Shown here piece after piece: positions 30,363-41,160 of a DNA stretch of 64,000 bases. This DNA comes from Diplodia intermedia (Eukaryota > Ascomycota > Dothideomycetes > Botryosphaeriales > Botryosphaeriaceae). The notes beneath the pieces were generated by a model. The model did not search any database. It was not told the DNA's origin and saw nothing but the letters and a program-made list of their open reading frames with translations. Location of the stretch: contig JAKEKT010000039.1 in NCBI GenBank assembly GCA_021495925.1, positions 62,001 through 126,000 of the forward strand, given 5' to 3'. Made by a program: the position numbers and the translations under genes. Numbering within the stretch: position 1 is the stretch's first letter; each line of letters begins with the position of its first letter.

Positions 30363-33300
30363 ATGCCTCCGGTGGTGGTCATCGACCTGGAGTCCGATGA
30401 CGATGACAGCTCTGGCGAGCTGGTCGGCCCGCACAATGACGCGCAAGCACATGGCCCGGCGCGGAATACAGTGATTAGGTACGCGATTGAGTATCCCGGA
30501 AGACCACCGCCGGGAGCAGCCAGCGCAGCGGCCCCTGCGCGCGCCTCAGCAACAATTGACCTGACGGGCGACGACGAGGCCGATGGAGGCGTGGCTGGAC
30601 GGCCCGGTTCGGCAGGTGAGGCGTCGGCCAATGAAGCGCGGCCTGACTCGCGACCGCGGAATCAAAACACCAGCGCGCGCACTCCCAGAACGACAGCTGA
30701 AGGCAGCAGCAAGCCCCGTGCCCCAGTCTCAGGTGACGCTGGCGTTGCGCACAAGCTTACTCGCGTATCGGCTAAAGCTGCGCCATCAGCGCTAAACTCG
30801 GAGAGTCCACCCATGTTTCCAGCAAGAATTGCGCATCGTCCAGGAAACCCGTACGGAGAGCGACAATGGGGCGCCCCAGCTTCTAGCACCCGCCAACCAC
30901 CACCCGGAGATGGCTCCACGCCTGCACGCCCGCAAGTAATCAGCGACGATGAGAACGACAGCGCCGCCGCCGAGCACGACGATGACGACCTGTTAATAGA
31001 CGAGGCAAAATCGACACCAGCGACCGCGAGCAGGTTCACGCATTCATCTGGGCACTCACGAGAGCACGTGAGGCAAAAGGCCCCGCCGGTTCCCGCCGTG
31101 GAACTTGGCCCTGATCGATTGACGCACCTCTCGTCTTTGCAACTCCAACTCGCCGAGACGGTCAAGGTAAAGTGGGGACTTTACCCATGGGAAGTGACGT
31201 CCGCGCCTCCGCCTCAAATCGACGCCAACCTTGTGTGCGACATCCATGAGCTTGCCTGCGCCGGCTGCTCCTTAGAGACAGCAAAGGATCTGATCGAAGG
31301 TCAGATCAAAAAAAGATCCGCGGTATCCGACGGTAGCCCAGGATACATTACCGTGGATGATACCAGGGAGGCCAAAAAATTATTCAGAAGCCAGCAAACC
31401 AAGGTAAGGCAACATATTCCCAGAGAGACCGCTAAGCTCATCAATTCACCAGTCCTGTCGATCCACCACGTTGGCGTCTCCAGGCCACGGATCGCGCGTG
31501 AGTGGCCTACAGGCATATGTCCCATCTGTTATGAGTCTAACGTCGCAACAGGAAGGCAGCTCTCTATTGCCGCCACCGCCACCGCCTCCGCATCCAGATT
31601 CACTCTTAATCCTGAACTCCTCGGACCCTAAGCCGGAGCTGGACCCCACTCACACAACCCACTCCGAAGACGCTGCCAGTGGCCGACCTAGGACACCCGA
31701 GCCTGCCCCCGAGCAAGAAAACCTCGCAACCCTTGCGGGCACGCCCCCACTTGAATCCTGTGCTCAACCAGAGAAAGGTGAAGTCAAGGATCGCATCAAT
31801 AACGAGTCGATCTCGAACCTCTCCCAGCCACACGATCAGAGTCTCGTAGCTCAAGACAGCGACCTTGCCGAAGCAATCCTAAGCGTTCGGGACAATCCCC
31901 CGGAAGATACCCTCACTAAGGCTGAACCAGCAGAAAACACCGATATTGCTCAGGCAGCACGTAAGTATATCTTTTGCATCCTAACTGAGCCTGATGTCAA
32001 TGAATGGTGCTAATGGACTGCAGAATCAGGCACGGGAGCAGTCAAAGGCATGGACAGCACGGAACCTTCCGATTCGCAATCTGATACTCCTTATATCGTT
32101 GCTTCAGGTGAAAACGCCAAGCCGAAGATTGCACGGGACTACATGGACAGGAATGGAAATATATCGATGTTTAACATGAAAGCAATCATGAGCCAGCGCT
32201 CGAGAGAGATGCATGAAGATCGCGAGTATTTCACAAAGGTAAGAGGGAGCCCGCCCCAATACCTTTGTATGTCTAACATTACCAGTTCCGTTTGGGCCGA
32301 GCTCGCAGAATCCATCGTTGTTCAGAGCCCGCAACGACAGGGCAATCCGCCAATGACTTCATCTCAGGACCGAGCATCGTGCCAGTAGAATTCGCCCAAG
32401 ACTCGTTTCCTTGGAAGGACGCGCCGACTATTCAGACTCGTGGAACAGTCAAGCCAGGGGACGTCAAGCCAGGGGACGCTAAGCCGATGAACCAAAAGTC
32501 CCAAGAGGTGTTTTCTCACGGCAATAAGGGAATTAGGTCAATCATTAGCAACCCAGTCGATTTCTATGCCGTAGATACGGTCCCAGTCCCGCCATACACC
32601 AATTATGTCAGCCTGAAACAGAGCGTCCTGGCCGAGAACCATAGAACGCTTTTGGTATACCCCTACTTCGATGACAACCAGGACGAGGATGTCGCCAAGA
32701 AGTCGCTCTGGGATGAGCTACAGAGTCGCTACAATATTGTTGCAGACGAACTCAGGCTACGCAGGCTGCTTCAAGCTGAACAGAGCTGGCAACTTCGCTC
32801 CTACGCTGACAAAATCCTCGACGACATTGGTTGTGCGCCGGAAGTCATCTTGAGATACTTCTTGATGCCGCCAGACGAACTGAAGAGGAATTTCGAGGAG
32901 GTACTCAAGCCTAAGCACGTCGAATACTTGGAAAATGCACGGAGGGAATCTACCCGGGAGGAATACGATCGGGAAAAGAAGAGGTGGAGAATGGTCCTCG
33001 AAAATCTTCCACCATCAAAACCATCCGAAATTGCTTTTGCTGCTACCGCCTGCCGCGCGTGGGCCGAGGTCTTTCAACTCAGCTTCTGGCACATTGCAAG
33101 AAGGTCCGTTTTGGCACAACCAATGAACCTTATAAGCCGGCCCCGGGTTGAAGATTCTGATGGTTATTCCGATTTCGCCTACCGAGACCTTGCATGCCGC
33201 GTCTGCCACCTGCACAACTGTCCCTTTCACGGCGCAATCTTGGAACAGCCTGAGCCAACCTACCTTTCCGAGAGCGAGGAGTCAGATGCTGCTCATGAGA

Positions 33301-34665
33301 GCTCTGACTCTGCCGCAAAGATACCTGGTCTTCGGAGATCATCTGTTTCGTCAGAGACTTCTGGTATCAATTTCAAGAAGCACGTCAATACACAGCCTCG
33401 AGAACATCCCCATGAAGATGGACCATTCGCACGGCGATCTATTAACTATTGGAAAAACACAAAGACACACATTATGGAGCAGAGACCGCCGTTCTTTCCC
33501 TGCAGTCACAAGGGCACCTGCTCAGAGGCAAAGTGCAGCTGCTTCAAGGCCAACATCCAATGTGAGAAAACTTGCGCTTGTGCAGCATCATGCAAGCGAC
33601 GCTTCAGAGGCTGTACCTGTGCTTCGCAAGGACTTGCGTGCTCGAGGAACAAGTTATGCGACTGCTGGGCCTTGAACAGAGAGTGCGATCCAGATCTCTG
33701 TGCGAGTTGCGGGGCTGCCGAGGTTCTCGATCCAATCAACAGATACAATGATGCCCTCTACAACGGAAAGTGTGGCAACGTGAACATTCAACGCAACGTG
33801 CCCAGGCGCACTCTTTTGGGCCAGTCAGAGGTCCAAGGCTTCGGGTTATACGCTGGCGAGAAGCTCAGCGCGGGCGACTTCGTTGGAGAATACAAAGGCG
33901 AGGTTGTTACAAAGGAAGAGGGTTCAAGACGAGGCGCCGTCTATCAGCACCTCAAGACGAACTACCTTTTTGATTTGAACCGAGGTAAGATCTTGCATCT
34001 TGGTTCCCCATGATCTTGGCTAATCTGAAGCTCCAGCCCAAGAGGTCGACAGTACAAGAGCAGGCAACAAGCTCCGCTTCATCAACAACTCGGCAAAGGC
34101 GCCAAACTGCGAGCCTCGGGTGATGCTTTGCAACACGGTCGTCCGTATCGGCCTGTTCGCGAACAAGGACCTGGAACCCGGAGACGAGATGTTCTTCAAC
34201 TACAATTATCCCGAAGAGGTCACGAAGCATTTCTGGGAGAAGGGCCAAGCGAAGCCCTCTGGCAGTGCGTACGCGGTCAAGACCAAGAAAGGCGCGAAAG
34301 GTAAAGGCAAGGCCGCAAACTCGTCCCGGTCATCAGACAGCGAATTTCCAGCGGCCATCAAATCTGCGCAATCGAACGGCAGAGCTATCAAGGGCAAGAA
34401 GCCCGGTCCCAGCCGGAGAGCTGACGAGGGTCGCTCGAGGCTAGGCGAGACGCCCCTCAGGGGCTCAAGCACCATCAGTCGCTATGCGTGTGCGACTAAA
34501 GGGAAGCGACCGCGGCATAGTGCGCTAGAGAGACAAAGGACGTGGCAAGACCTGAATGACGTCCTGGGGGAGGAGGATGACGAGAGCTTCGGGGACTCGG
34601 AGCAGGACTTTGACAGCGAGGAAAATGGAAGGGCCAGGAAGAGGGCCAGGAAGGCGAGAGTGTGA
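30363..34665 (+). CDS. EZH2/KMT6-type histone H3K27 methyltransferase (PRC2 catalytic subunit)
   Basis: Five exons, 30363-31403, 31453-31960, 32024-32238, 32286-33984 and 34037-34665, join without phase conflict to 1363 residues. PRC2 methylates H3K27 and silences facultative heterochromatin, in fungi often secondary-metabolite and subtelomeric genes. A cysteine-rich pre-SET CXC domain spans about 990-1085 (CSHKGTCSEAKCSC..., CKRRFRGCTC..., LCDCWALNRECDPDLC). The SET domain follows with GFGLYAGEKLSAGDFVGEYKGEV and, across the last intron, AGNKLRFINNSAKAPNCEP and EMFFNYNYPEE. The N-terminal ~600 residues are mostly disordered, with two SUMO-interaction-like motifs (VVVIDLESDDDD at 4-15, ATIDLTGDDE at 63-72). 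The C-terminal tail is basic then acidic. The family's NHS appears as NNS and FDY as FNY. Confidence 0.9.
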
Positions 34666-35363
34666 TTCTATTCGGTAAGACTGGTGGGAGGTGGGTGGCT
34701 TTAACTATTTCACTGCACAAAAAGCGATAATCAAAAGGACTGGAAGGGTCAATTAGAGTAGAAAACGGGATCACTTTGGCTACTAGCTAGGATAATGTCG
34801 TTTATAAACGGTAACCAGATTGACATAATCAAATCATACGAATTAAAGCAAAACACCCCAGCTGAATGTTTCTTTACTCTAAAGTGTCCAGTGGACCAAG
34901 GAACCTGTATTATTCCTACATTCTTCCTACATGCGTGATGAGAACCGGGCGTACGTGGAGGGTTTGATGTTATTCCAGTATACTCGGATGTAACTTCGAA
35001 CTACTGACAAGAGCACGGTTCGTTTTCGGTGTGAAACATGCTTGAGAATGGAAGCATCATTGTTATGGCCAATAGGACGCTTGCTTAGATTGAACTAGAC
35101 CTAGGCATCACATGATCGCGTTCCCTTATCGATTACATCATCGCGTGGCGCGCAGGCAGACGCGACCCTACTCTTTCGTCAGCAACGGAATCCGCAGCTT
35201 CCCACTCTCCAAACCCTTCGGTCACGCCCCTTTCCCCCAGGACGGCCATCAATGGCCCACACATCCATCGTCATCGTCGTCGTCGACACCACATAACGAT
35301 CATCTCACCCAAGCAGCGCAACAGCAGCAGCTAGCCAGCAAAACAAAGAAAGCCAGCCCCATC
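34666..35363. other. Intergenic region and 5' region of the XPG gene
   Basis: The first 440 bp are AT-rich with no feature I can support. From 35112 an ATG opens an 84-codon frame that runs without a stop into the XPG coding sequence; see the findings for the question of which ATG is used. Confidence 0.5.
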
Positions 35364-38300
35364 ATGGGTGTCACGGGGCTCTGGACGGTGGTGCAGCCGT
35401 GCGCGCGGCCGATCAAGCTGGAGACGCTGAACAAGAAGCGGCTGGCGGTGGACGCGTCCATCTGGATCTACCAGTTCCTCAAGGCGGTCCGCGACAAGGA
35501 GGGCCACGCGCTGCGCAACAGCCACGTCGTCGGCTTCTTCCGCCGCATCTGCAAGCTGCTGTTCGTCGGCGTCCGGCCCGTCTTCGTCTTCGACGGCGGC
35601 GCGCCGCCGCTCAAGCGCCAGACGATCGCCGCGCGCCGCCGCCGCCGCGAGGGCCGCCGCGAGGACGCGGCGCGGACGGCCGGGAAGCTGTTGGCGGTGC
35701 AGATGCAGAGGAGGGCGGAGGAGGAGGAGGAGGGGAGGAAGAGGAGGCGGAGGGAGAGGCGGGATGGGGGCGAGGGCGAGGGGGAGGAGAGGATTCCGGA
35801 GGATGTGGTGTATGCGGAGGAGGTGACGATGACGGAGGGGGAGCGGCGGCAGGGGAGGGCCGGGTTCAAGAAGAAGGACGCGTACCATCTGCCCGAGCTG
35901 GACGTGTCGTTGTCGCAGATGGGCGCGCCGAACGACCCGCGCATCATGTCGCTGGAGGAGCTCGAGGCGTACGCGCGCCAGTTCGAGCAGGGCGAGGACA
36001 TCAACGTGTACGACTTCTCCAAGATCGACTTCGACAGCCCGTTCTTCTTGAGCTTGCCCGCGACCGATCGGTATAACATCCTGAACGCGGCGAGGCTGCG
36101 CAGTCGGCTCCGGATGGGGTATTCGAAGGAGCAGCTGGACAGCATGTTCAAGGATCGCATGGCTTTCTCCAAGTTCCAAATCGAGCGCGTGACGGAGCGG
36201 AATGAGCTCACGCAGCGGCTGATGAATATCAATAACGGCGATACGCTGTACGGTATGGATGCAGGTGGCAGAGTGGCTGGCGAGAAGAACAGAGAGTACG
36301 TGCTAGTTAAGAATGAAGGCGTTGAAGGTGGTTGGGCGCTGGGCGTCGTGGACAAGGACGAAGGCAGGTTCGACAAGCCCATTGATGTTGACCGGAGTAG
36401 CCCTCCCAAAGAAGAGGAAGACGAAGATGATTGGGAGGATGGGGACGACTTTGAAGATGTGCCAATTGAGGGCCTCAACCGACTACCCAAGCTACAACCT
36501 GCTGCCAACGACAACCTGGCAGCCGATCTATCCAAGCGACGCCAAGAGTTCTACAGGTCTCGACAGACTGGTGTTTCGAGGCGGCGCAAGCCTCGGAATG
36601 GCGATCCAGATTCACTTTTCGTTGAAGCTGAAGATGGGGACGAGGAGTTGGAGAACGTTGACATGGATACCGACGGGGGCGCATTTGAGCAGCTGAACGG
36701 GATGGCGGACGAGGAAGATGAGGAGCTCCAGCGAGCCATTGCCATGTCTCTCCAGCAAGATAACGACGAGCCTGCTGACCCGCAGGCGCAAGCAGAAGAA
36801 GATGACGAGGATGAATTCCTCGAAGTCTTCGGGCAACAGAGAGCAGAAGAAACCAGGCCATTCACTAAAGGTAGCGGCCTCGCCATTGCGCGCATGGCAA
36901 ACAATCGGAGCGCCAGAATAGCCAAGCCGGCCGACGAAAGTGATAGCGGAGACGACATCGATCTCCAAGCAGCGCTCGCGGAGTCGCGGAAGTCGAAACA
37001 CAAATCAGCTCGCCCCGAACAGTCTCGCAAGGCAGCGGCGCCAGCGAAGCCTACAGCATCGGCGCAGCCCGCTACCCAGCAGTCCTCGAAGGCATCTGGT
37101 TTCAGCGGACCGTTGCCGTTCGAGAGGCTCAATCTGGGCAGCTCGCTGTTGGGAAAGAAGAAGATGGAAAAGCTGCAGGAAGAACAGGCTGGCGGGTTCG
37201 AGCGGTCTGATGACGAGAAAAAGAAGGCGAAACCGCTCCCTCCATGGCTCGCCGAGAACAGGGATGTGAGGGATGAATTTGCCGAGCAGAAGAGGCTGGA
37301 GGCGGATCAAAGAGAACGGGATCGGAAGGAATTGGAGAAGGAGTTTGAGTTTCAAGAGCCGCCGAGGCTGAGGAAGCACGGTACGGATGAAGTCATTGAC
37401 CTCGATGCAGAAACACCGAAGAAGAAGGTTTTCATTGATATCCAGTCTTCGGAAGACGAAGAGGACTTGGAGATGGAGGACACGATGCCTGTCGATGATG
37501 AGGTTAAAATGGGGGATCTCGCGGATAAGGTGAGGGCTGAACCACCGCAAGGGTCAGTACAACCGACGAGAGAAAAGTTACCAGCAATCATTGGAACTGA
37601 GGCTCCTCCACCAATCGAGGAAAAGGCATTTGAGTCTGAAGGAGAGCCTATAGAATGGTCGGAGAGCGATATCGAACAACCGACGAAAGAGCGCCTGAAG
37701 GGAAGAGGAGAACACGGAACGAATGCACAGCCCGCTGGCGGTGAGGCGGAGCCCCCGAGGTCGAGGTCAACCTCGCCGGAGTTTGAGACGGTCATTGACA
37801 CGGCGACGGTTCCCGAGCAAACCGTCAGACCTTCGCCACCGCTCGCCGACGTACCAGGAGGACCCGCTCACGCGTCCCACCTCGCGGACCAGGAAATGCC
37901 GGACGACCAGCTGGAGGACGACGAGTCCATCTACTCGGACCCGGAGGACGAGGAGCTCTTCCGCCAGCTCGCCGTCGAGGCCGAAGAGCACGCGCGCTTC
38001 GCGTCGACGCTCAACCACAAGTCGCAAGCGGCCAACGCGCTCGACTACGAGCGCGAGCTCAAGGCGCTGCGCGGGCAGCAGAAGAAGGACCGGCGGGACG
38101 CGGACGAGGTGACGCAGACGATGGTGGCCGAGTGCCAGCAGCTGCTGTCGCTCTTCGGGCTGCCGTACGTGACGGCGCCGATGGAGGCCGAGGCGCAGTG
38201 CGCGGAGCTGGTGCGGCTCGGGCTCGTCGACGGCATCGTGACCGACGACAGCGACGTCTTCCTGTTCGGCGGCACGCGCGTGTACAAGAACATGTTCAAC

Positions 38301-39326
38301 CAGGCCAAGTTCGTCGAGTGCTACCTCGCGCGCGACCTCGCGGCCGAGTTCGGCCTGACGCGCGAGCGCCTCGTCGCCGCCGCGCAGCTGCTCGGCTCCG
38401 ACTACACCGAGGGCCTCGCCGGCGTCGGCCCCGTGACGGCGCTCGAGATACTGTCCGAGTTCGACGACCTCGCCGCGTTCGCCGACTGGTGGCGCGCGGT
38501 GCAGTCGGGCGCCCGCCCGCGCGAGGCCGACGCCGCCGTCCCGTTTCGCCGCCGCTTCCGCAAGGCCAACGCCGCAAAGCTGTTCCTCCCGCCGTCCTTC
38601 CCCGACCCCCGCGTCGAGCACGCGTACTTGATGCCAGACGTCGACCCCGACGCCTCGCCCTTCGCGTGGGGCGTGCCAGACCTCGACGCCCTAAGGAGGT
38701 TCCTGATGAGCACGATCGGCTGGAGCAGCGAAAGGACGGACGAAGTGCTCGTGCCTGTCATTCGCGACATGAACACCCGGGAGAGGGAGGGCACGCAGAG
38801 CAACATCACGGCGTTTTTGGACGAGGGGAGTGTGGTTGGGGCCGGGGCGTGGGCGCCGAGGAGGGTGGATGGTGGTGGTGGCGGTGGCGGGGGGAGGAGT
38901 GGGCGGTTGGTCAAGGCGTTGAGGGGCATTGGTGCTAGGGCGAGAGGGGAAGGTGCGGGTGCTGCTGCTGCTGCTGCTGCTACTGGCGGTGCTGGTGGCG
39001 GTGCCGCCGCTGTTGATGCCGAGGGTGCTTCTGGCGAGCAGGCGGAGCAGGATCAGGTGAGCGTGGAGATGACGGCGCGAAAGGGGAAAGGGAAGGGGAA
39101 GGGGGCAAAGAGGAAGAGGACTACTGCGGTCGAGGATGATGGAGATGGAGATGAAGAATACGATGGCGGCTTCGAGAACGAAGCAGATGACGATGTGGCT
39201 GATGAAGAAGAGCTGAAGAAGAAAAAAGTGCGGAAGGGCGCGAGTGGCGCAAGTGGAGGTCGAGGTAGGGGCAGAGGCCGCGGAAAAGGTGAGAGGAGGC
39301 TTAATAATGCGGAGTTTATCCAGTGA
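35364..39326 (+). CDS. rad2: XPG/Rad2-type structure-specific endonuclease (nucleotide excision repair)
   Basis: Intron-free, 1320 residues from the ATG at 35364, which begins the invariant MGVTGLWTVVQP. Rad2/XPG makes the 3' incision in nucleotide excision repair and binds TFIIH. The N domain (1-110) shows LAVDASIWIYQFLKA and FVFDGGAPPLKR with the metal-binding Asp residues. A spacer of about 800 residues is acidic and charged, as in other family members. The I domain starts near residue 935 with GLPYVTAPMEAEAQCAELVRLGLVDGIVTDDSDVFLFG, whose Glu and Asp residues complete the two-metal site, and a helix-hairpin-helix follows (LLGSDYTEGLAGVGPVTALEIL). The C-terminal 180 residues are Gly/Lys/Arg-rich, with a KRKR nuclear signal and a GRGRGRGRGKG basic end. 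Confidence 0.95.
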   Translation: MGVTGLWTVVQPCARPIKLETLNKKRLAVDASIWIYQFLKAVRDKEGHALRNSHVVGFFRRICKLLFVGVRPVFVFDGGAPPLKRQTIAARRRRREGRREDAARTAGKLLAVQMQRRAEEEEEGRKRRRRERRDGGEGEGEERIPEDVVYAEEVTMTEGERRQGRAGFKKKDAYHLPELDVSLSQMGAPNDPRIMSLEELEAYARQFEQGEDINVYDFSKIDFDSPFFLSLPATDRYNILNAARLRSRLRMGYSKEQLDSMFKDRMAFSKFQIERVTERNELTQRLMNINNGDTLYGMDAGGRVAGEKNREYVLVKNEGVEGGWALGVVDKDEGRFDKPIDVDRSSPPKEEEDEDDWEDGDDFEDVPIEGLNRLPKLQPAANDNLAADLSKRRQEFYRSRQTGVSRRRKPRNGDPDSLFVEAEDGDEELENVDMDTDGGAFEQLNGMADEEDEELQRAIAMSLQQDNDEPADPQAQAEEDDEDEFLEVFGQQRAEETRPFTKGSGLAIARMANNRSARIAKPADESDSGDDIDLQAALAESRKSKHKSARPEQSRKAAAPAKPTASAQPATQQSSKASGFSGPLPFERLNLGSSLLGKKKMEKLQEEQAGGFERSDDEKKKAKPLPPWLAENRDVRDEFAEQKRLEADQRERDRKELEKEFEFQEPPRLRKHGTDEVIDLDAETPKKKVFIDIQSSEDEEDLEMEDTMPVDDEVKMGDLADKVRAEPPQGSVQPTREKLPAIIGTEAPPPIEEKAFESEGEPIEWSESDIEQPTKERLKGRGEHGTNAQPAGGEAEPPRSRSTSPEFETVIDTATVPEQTVRPSPPLADVPGGPAHASHLADQEMPDDQLEDDESIYSDPEDEELFRQLAVEAEEHARFASTLNHKSQAANALDYERELKALRGQQKKDRRDADEVTQTMVAECQQLLSLFGLPYVTAPMEAEAQCAELVRLGLVDGIVTDDSDVFLFGGTRVYKNMFNQAKFVECYLARDLAAEFGLTRERLVAAAQLLGSDYTEGLAGVGPVTALEILSEFDDLAAFADWWRAVQSGARPREADAAVPFRRRFRKANAAKLFLPPSFPDPRVEHAYLMPDVDPDASPFAWGVPDLDALRRFLMSTIGWSSERTDEVLVPVIRDMNTREREGTQSNITAFLDEGSVVGAGAWAPRRVDGGGGGGGGRSGRLVKALRGIGARARGEGAGAAAAAAATGGAGGGAAAVDAEGASGEQAEQDQVSVEMTARKGKGKGKGAKRKRTTAVEDDGDGDEEYDGGFENEADDDVADEEELKKKKVRKGASGASGGRGRGRGRGKGERRLNNAEFIQ

Positions 39327-41160
39327 TGTGATGGATCGAGGTTGTGCTAGACAAAGACTAGAGGATTGCGGGAATCAGATTATCCTCTGTGCCGATGGTA
39401 CTAGTACTTCTGTACACCTTGCATGAATGCTGATAGACCTCCACGTAGTAGGATCTATGTATAAGCCGAGGAACGACAAGCTAGCTCGTATGTCAGAAGC
39501 ACGTTTATGCCCAATCTCAGGTAAAGAAAGGCCGACTGGAGAGGGTGGCCAATATGTTCCGCAAGCCAGGATGAGCAAAAGCGATTTTGACTCTCCGCTC
39601 TTAGTTCGTGGTATACTCTGCTAGCCTCCCACAAAGCTCCACTTCCACGTGCTGAAGGGTCGGCTTGTCTAGATCGTCAGCGTAGCTCGTGAACGGTTCG
39701 CAGGCGGGATATAGAGTAGCGTAGGTAGCTTACCCGGGGCGGAAGACGAAAGGCGGGGGATTTACGTGGGCTAGCGGCGCGAGGTTCGAAGATCTGCATG
39801 TTCGTTGATCGTGGAGACGCTGTTTGATGAGAGCGTCCTTGTTTAATTGCAAGATCAAAAGTGGAGAGCTTGTGTGCGGGTAGAGGCGTCTTGGCGCAGG
39901 CCGGGGGAATCGTACGATTCCTCTGGCTATGCGGCTCAGTGATCCGTGGAATGGGCTGGCTAGTATCATCCGGATTGGGACATGATTATGCGAAAGAGGG
40001 CCGAGACGACGGCAGTCGTTTGGTAGGTAAGGCCGAACATTGGCCGGGAAAGGGGCTGGATACATAGATAGTGGAAAGGGTCGGGTCATGGATCCGGCCA
40101 ACAGTAGTACAAGGGACTATTTTGGTTTCTGCGTAGGCCGAATAGACTTTCGATAGCGGCCGTTAGTGTCGGAGACCGGTGCTACATAGTGACGACGTTA
40201 AGCTTTGCGAAACGTGGAGGATGCGAGACGTTGTTTGAGGAGTGGATCCGGAGCGGGAGGGGCTGCAGATGGATTGAAGGTACCTGGGGCAGACACGTGC
40301 CCGTTCTCACGGCAGTACAACTGCGCATGCGCGCTGCGACGATTCTCCAAATCGGGTGGAGTTTAAAGTTCAACTACGCGATGGGTGGCAGTCGACCATC
40401 GAGCAGTTAGCGGGGTGACGGCGCGGCGGTTCTGTGTTGCTCTGGAGCATGGCGGCGGAGGGACAGGACCAGCAGGGCGGATGATTGGCAGCCAGCGGGC
40501 GTTGTTGTGGTTGCACAGCGTCACGCTCACTAGCGGCCACAGTAGGTTGCAAAAGATTCGATCCGCCTGCGCCCTGCGAAGGATGCTGCACTCTGCTTAC
40601 TGGAACGGGCAAATGAAGCAGACATCCGGACGCAGACGCGAGCGTTAAAGCCGGCCAAATGCATCCAGCCCGTAAGACAGATAGTCGTGGCCGGCCGCCA
40701 CTGCCTCCCCTGTCGCCTTCCCGCCATCCCGGGCGCGCATCACCACCACGCCGCCCAATCGACGCCTGCCTCTTGCTCCACTCTCCTGTTGCACACACGC
40801 CGCTTCTCTCGCGCCGGCCAGAGGCGATGTTGTCCGTCGGCCACTTGCGAGCGCCGGCCCTCTCTGCCGCCCGCCCGCCTGGTACGCCGGCGCCGGTTCC
40901 ATCTTGGTCGAGGGTGTTAGCGAAGGCATGTAGCCTGTGGCGCACCTGCACGTCCTTGCATTGCCTGGTGCGATGTCGTCCACCGTCGCACCAGCGCGTG
41001 GTAGCCTGGCCCTTGGCCTCAGCCACGCCGCTGACTGCACACTGCACTATTCCCGGCTTCCGACCTCTTTTCTTCGGCACTCTCCCTCGATTCCTAGCCT
41101 CGTCGCTCCTACTCTTCATGATACCCGTCTACTTCGTGCTTCGTCACCCAGCATGAAAAC
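39327..41160. other. Intergenic region between XPG and the rhodopsin-like gene
   Basis: About 1.8 kb. Mixed composition, with no open frame showing a recognisable domain on either strand. The stretch 40370-41150 is GC-rich and open in several frames on both strands, which is a composition effect. The region before 41160 is probably the promoter and leader of the receptor-like gene. Confidence 0.5.
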
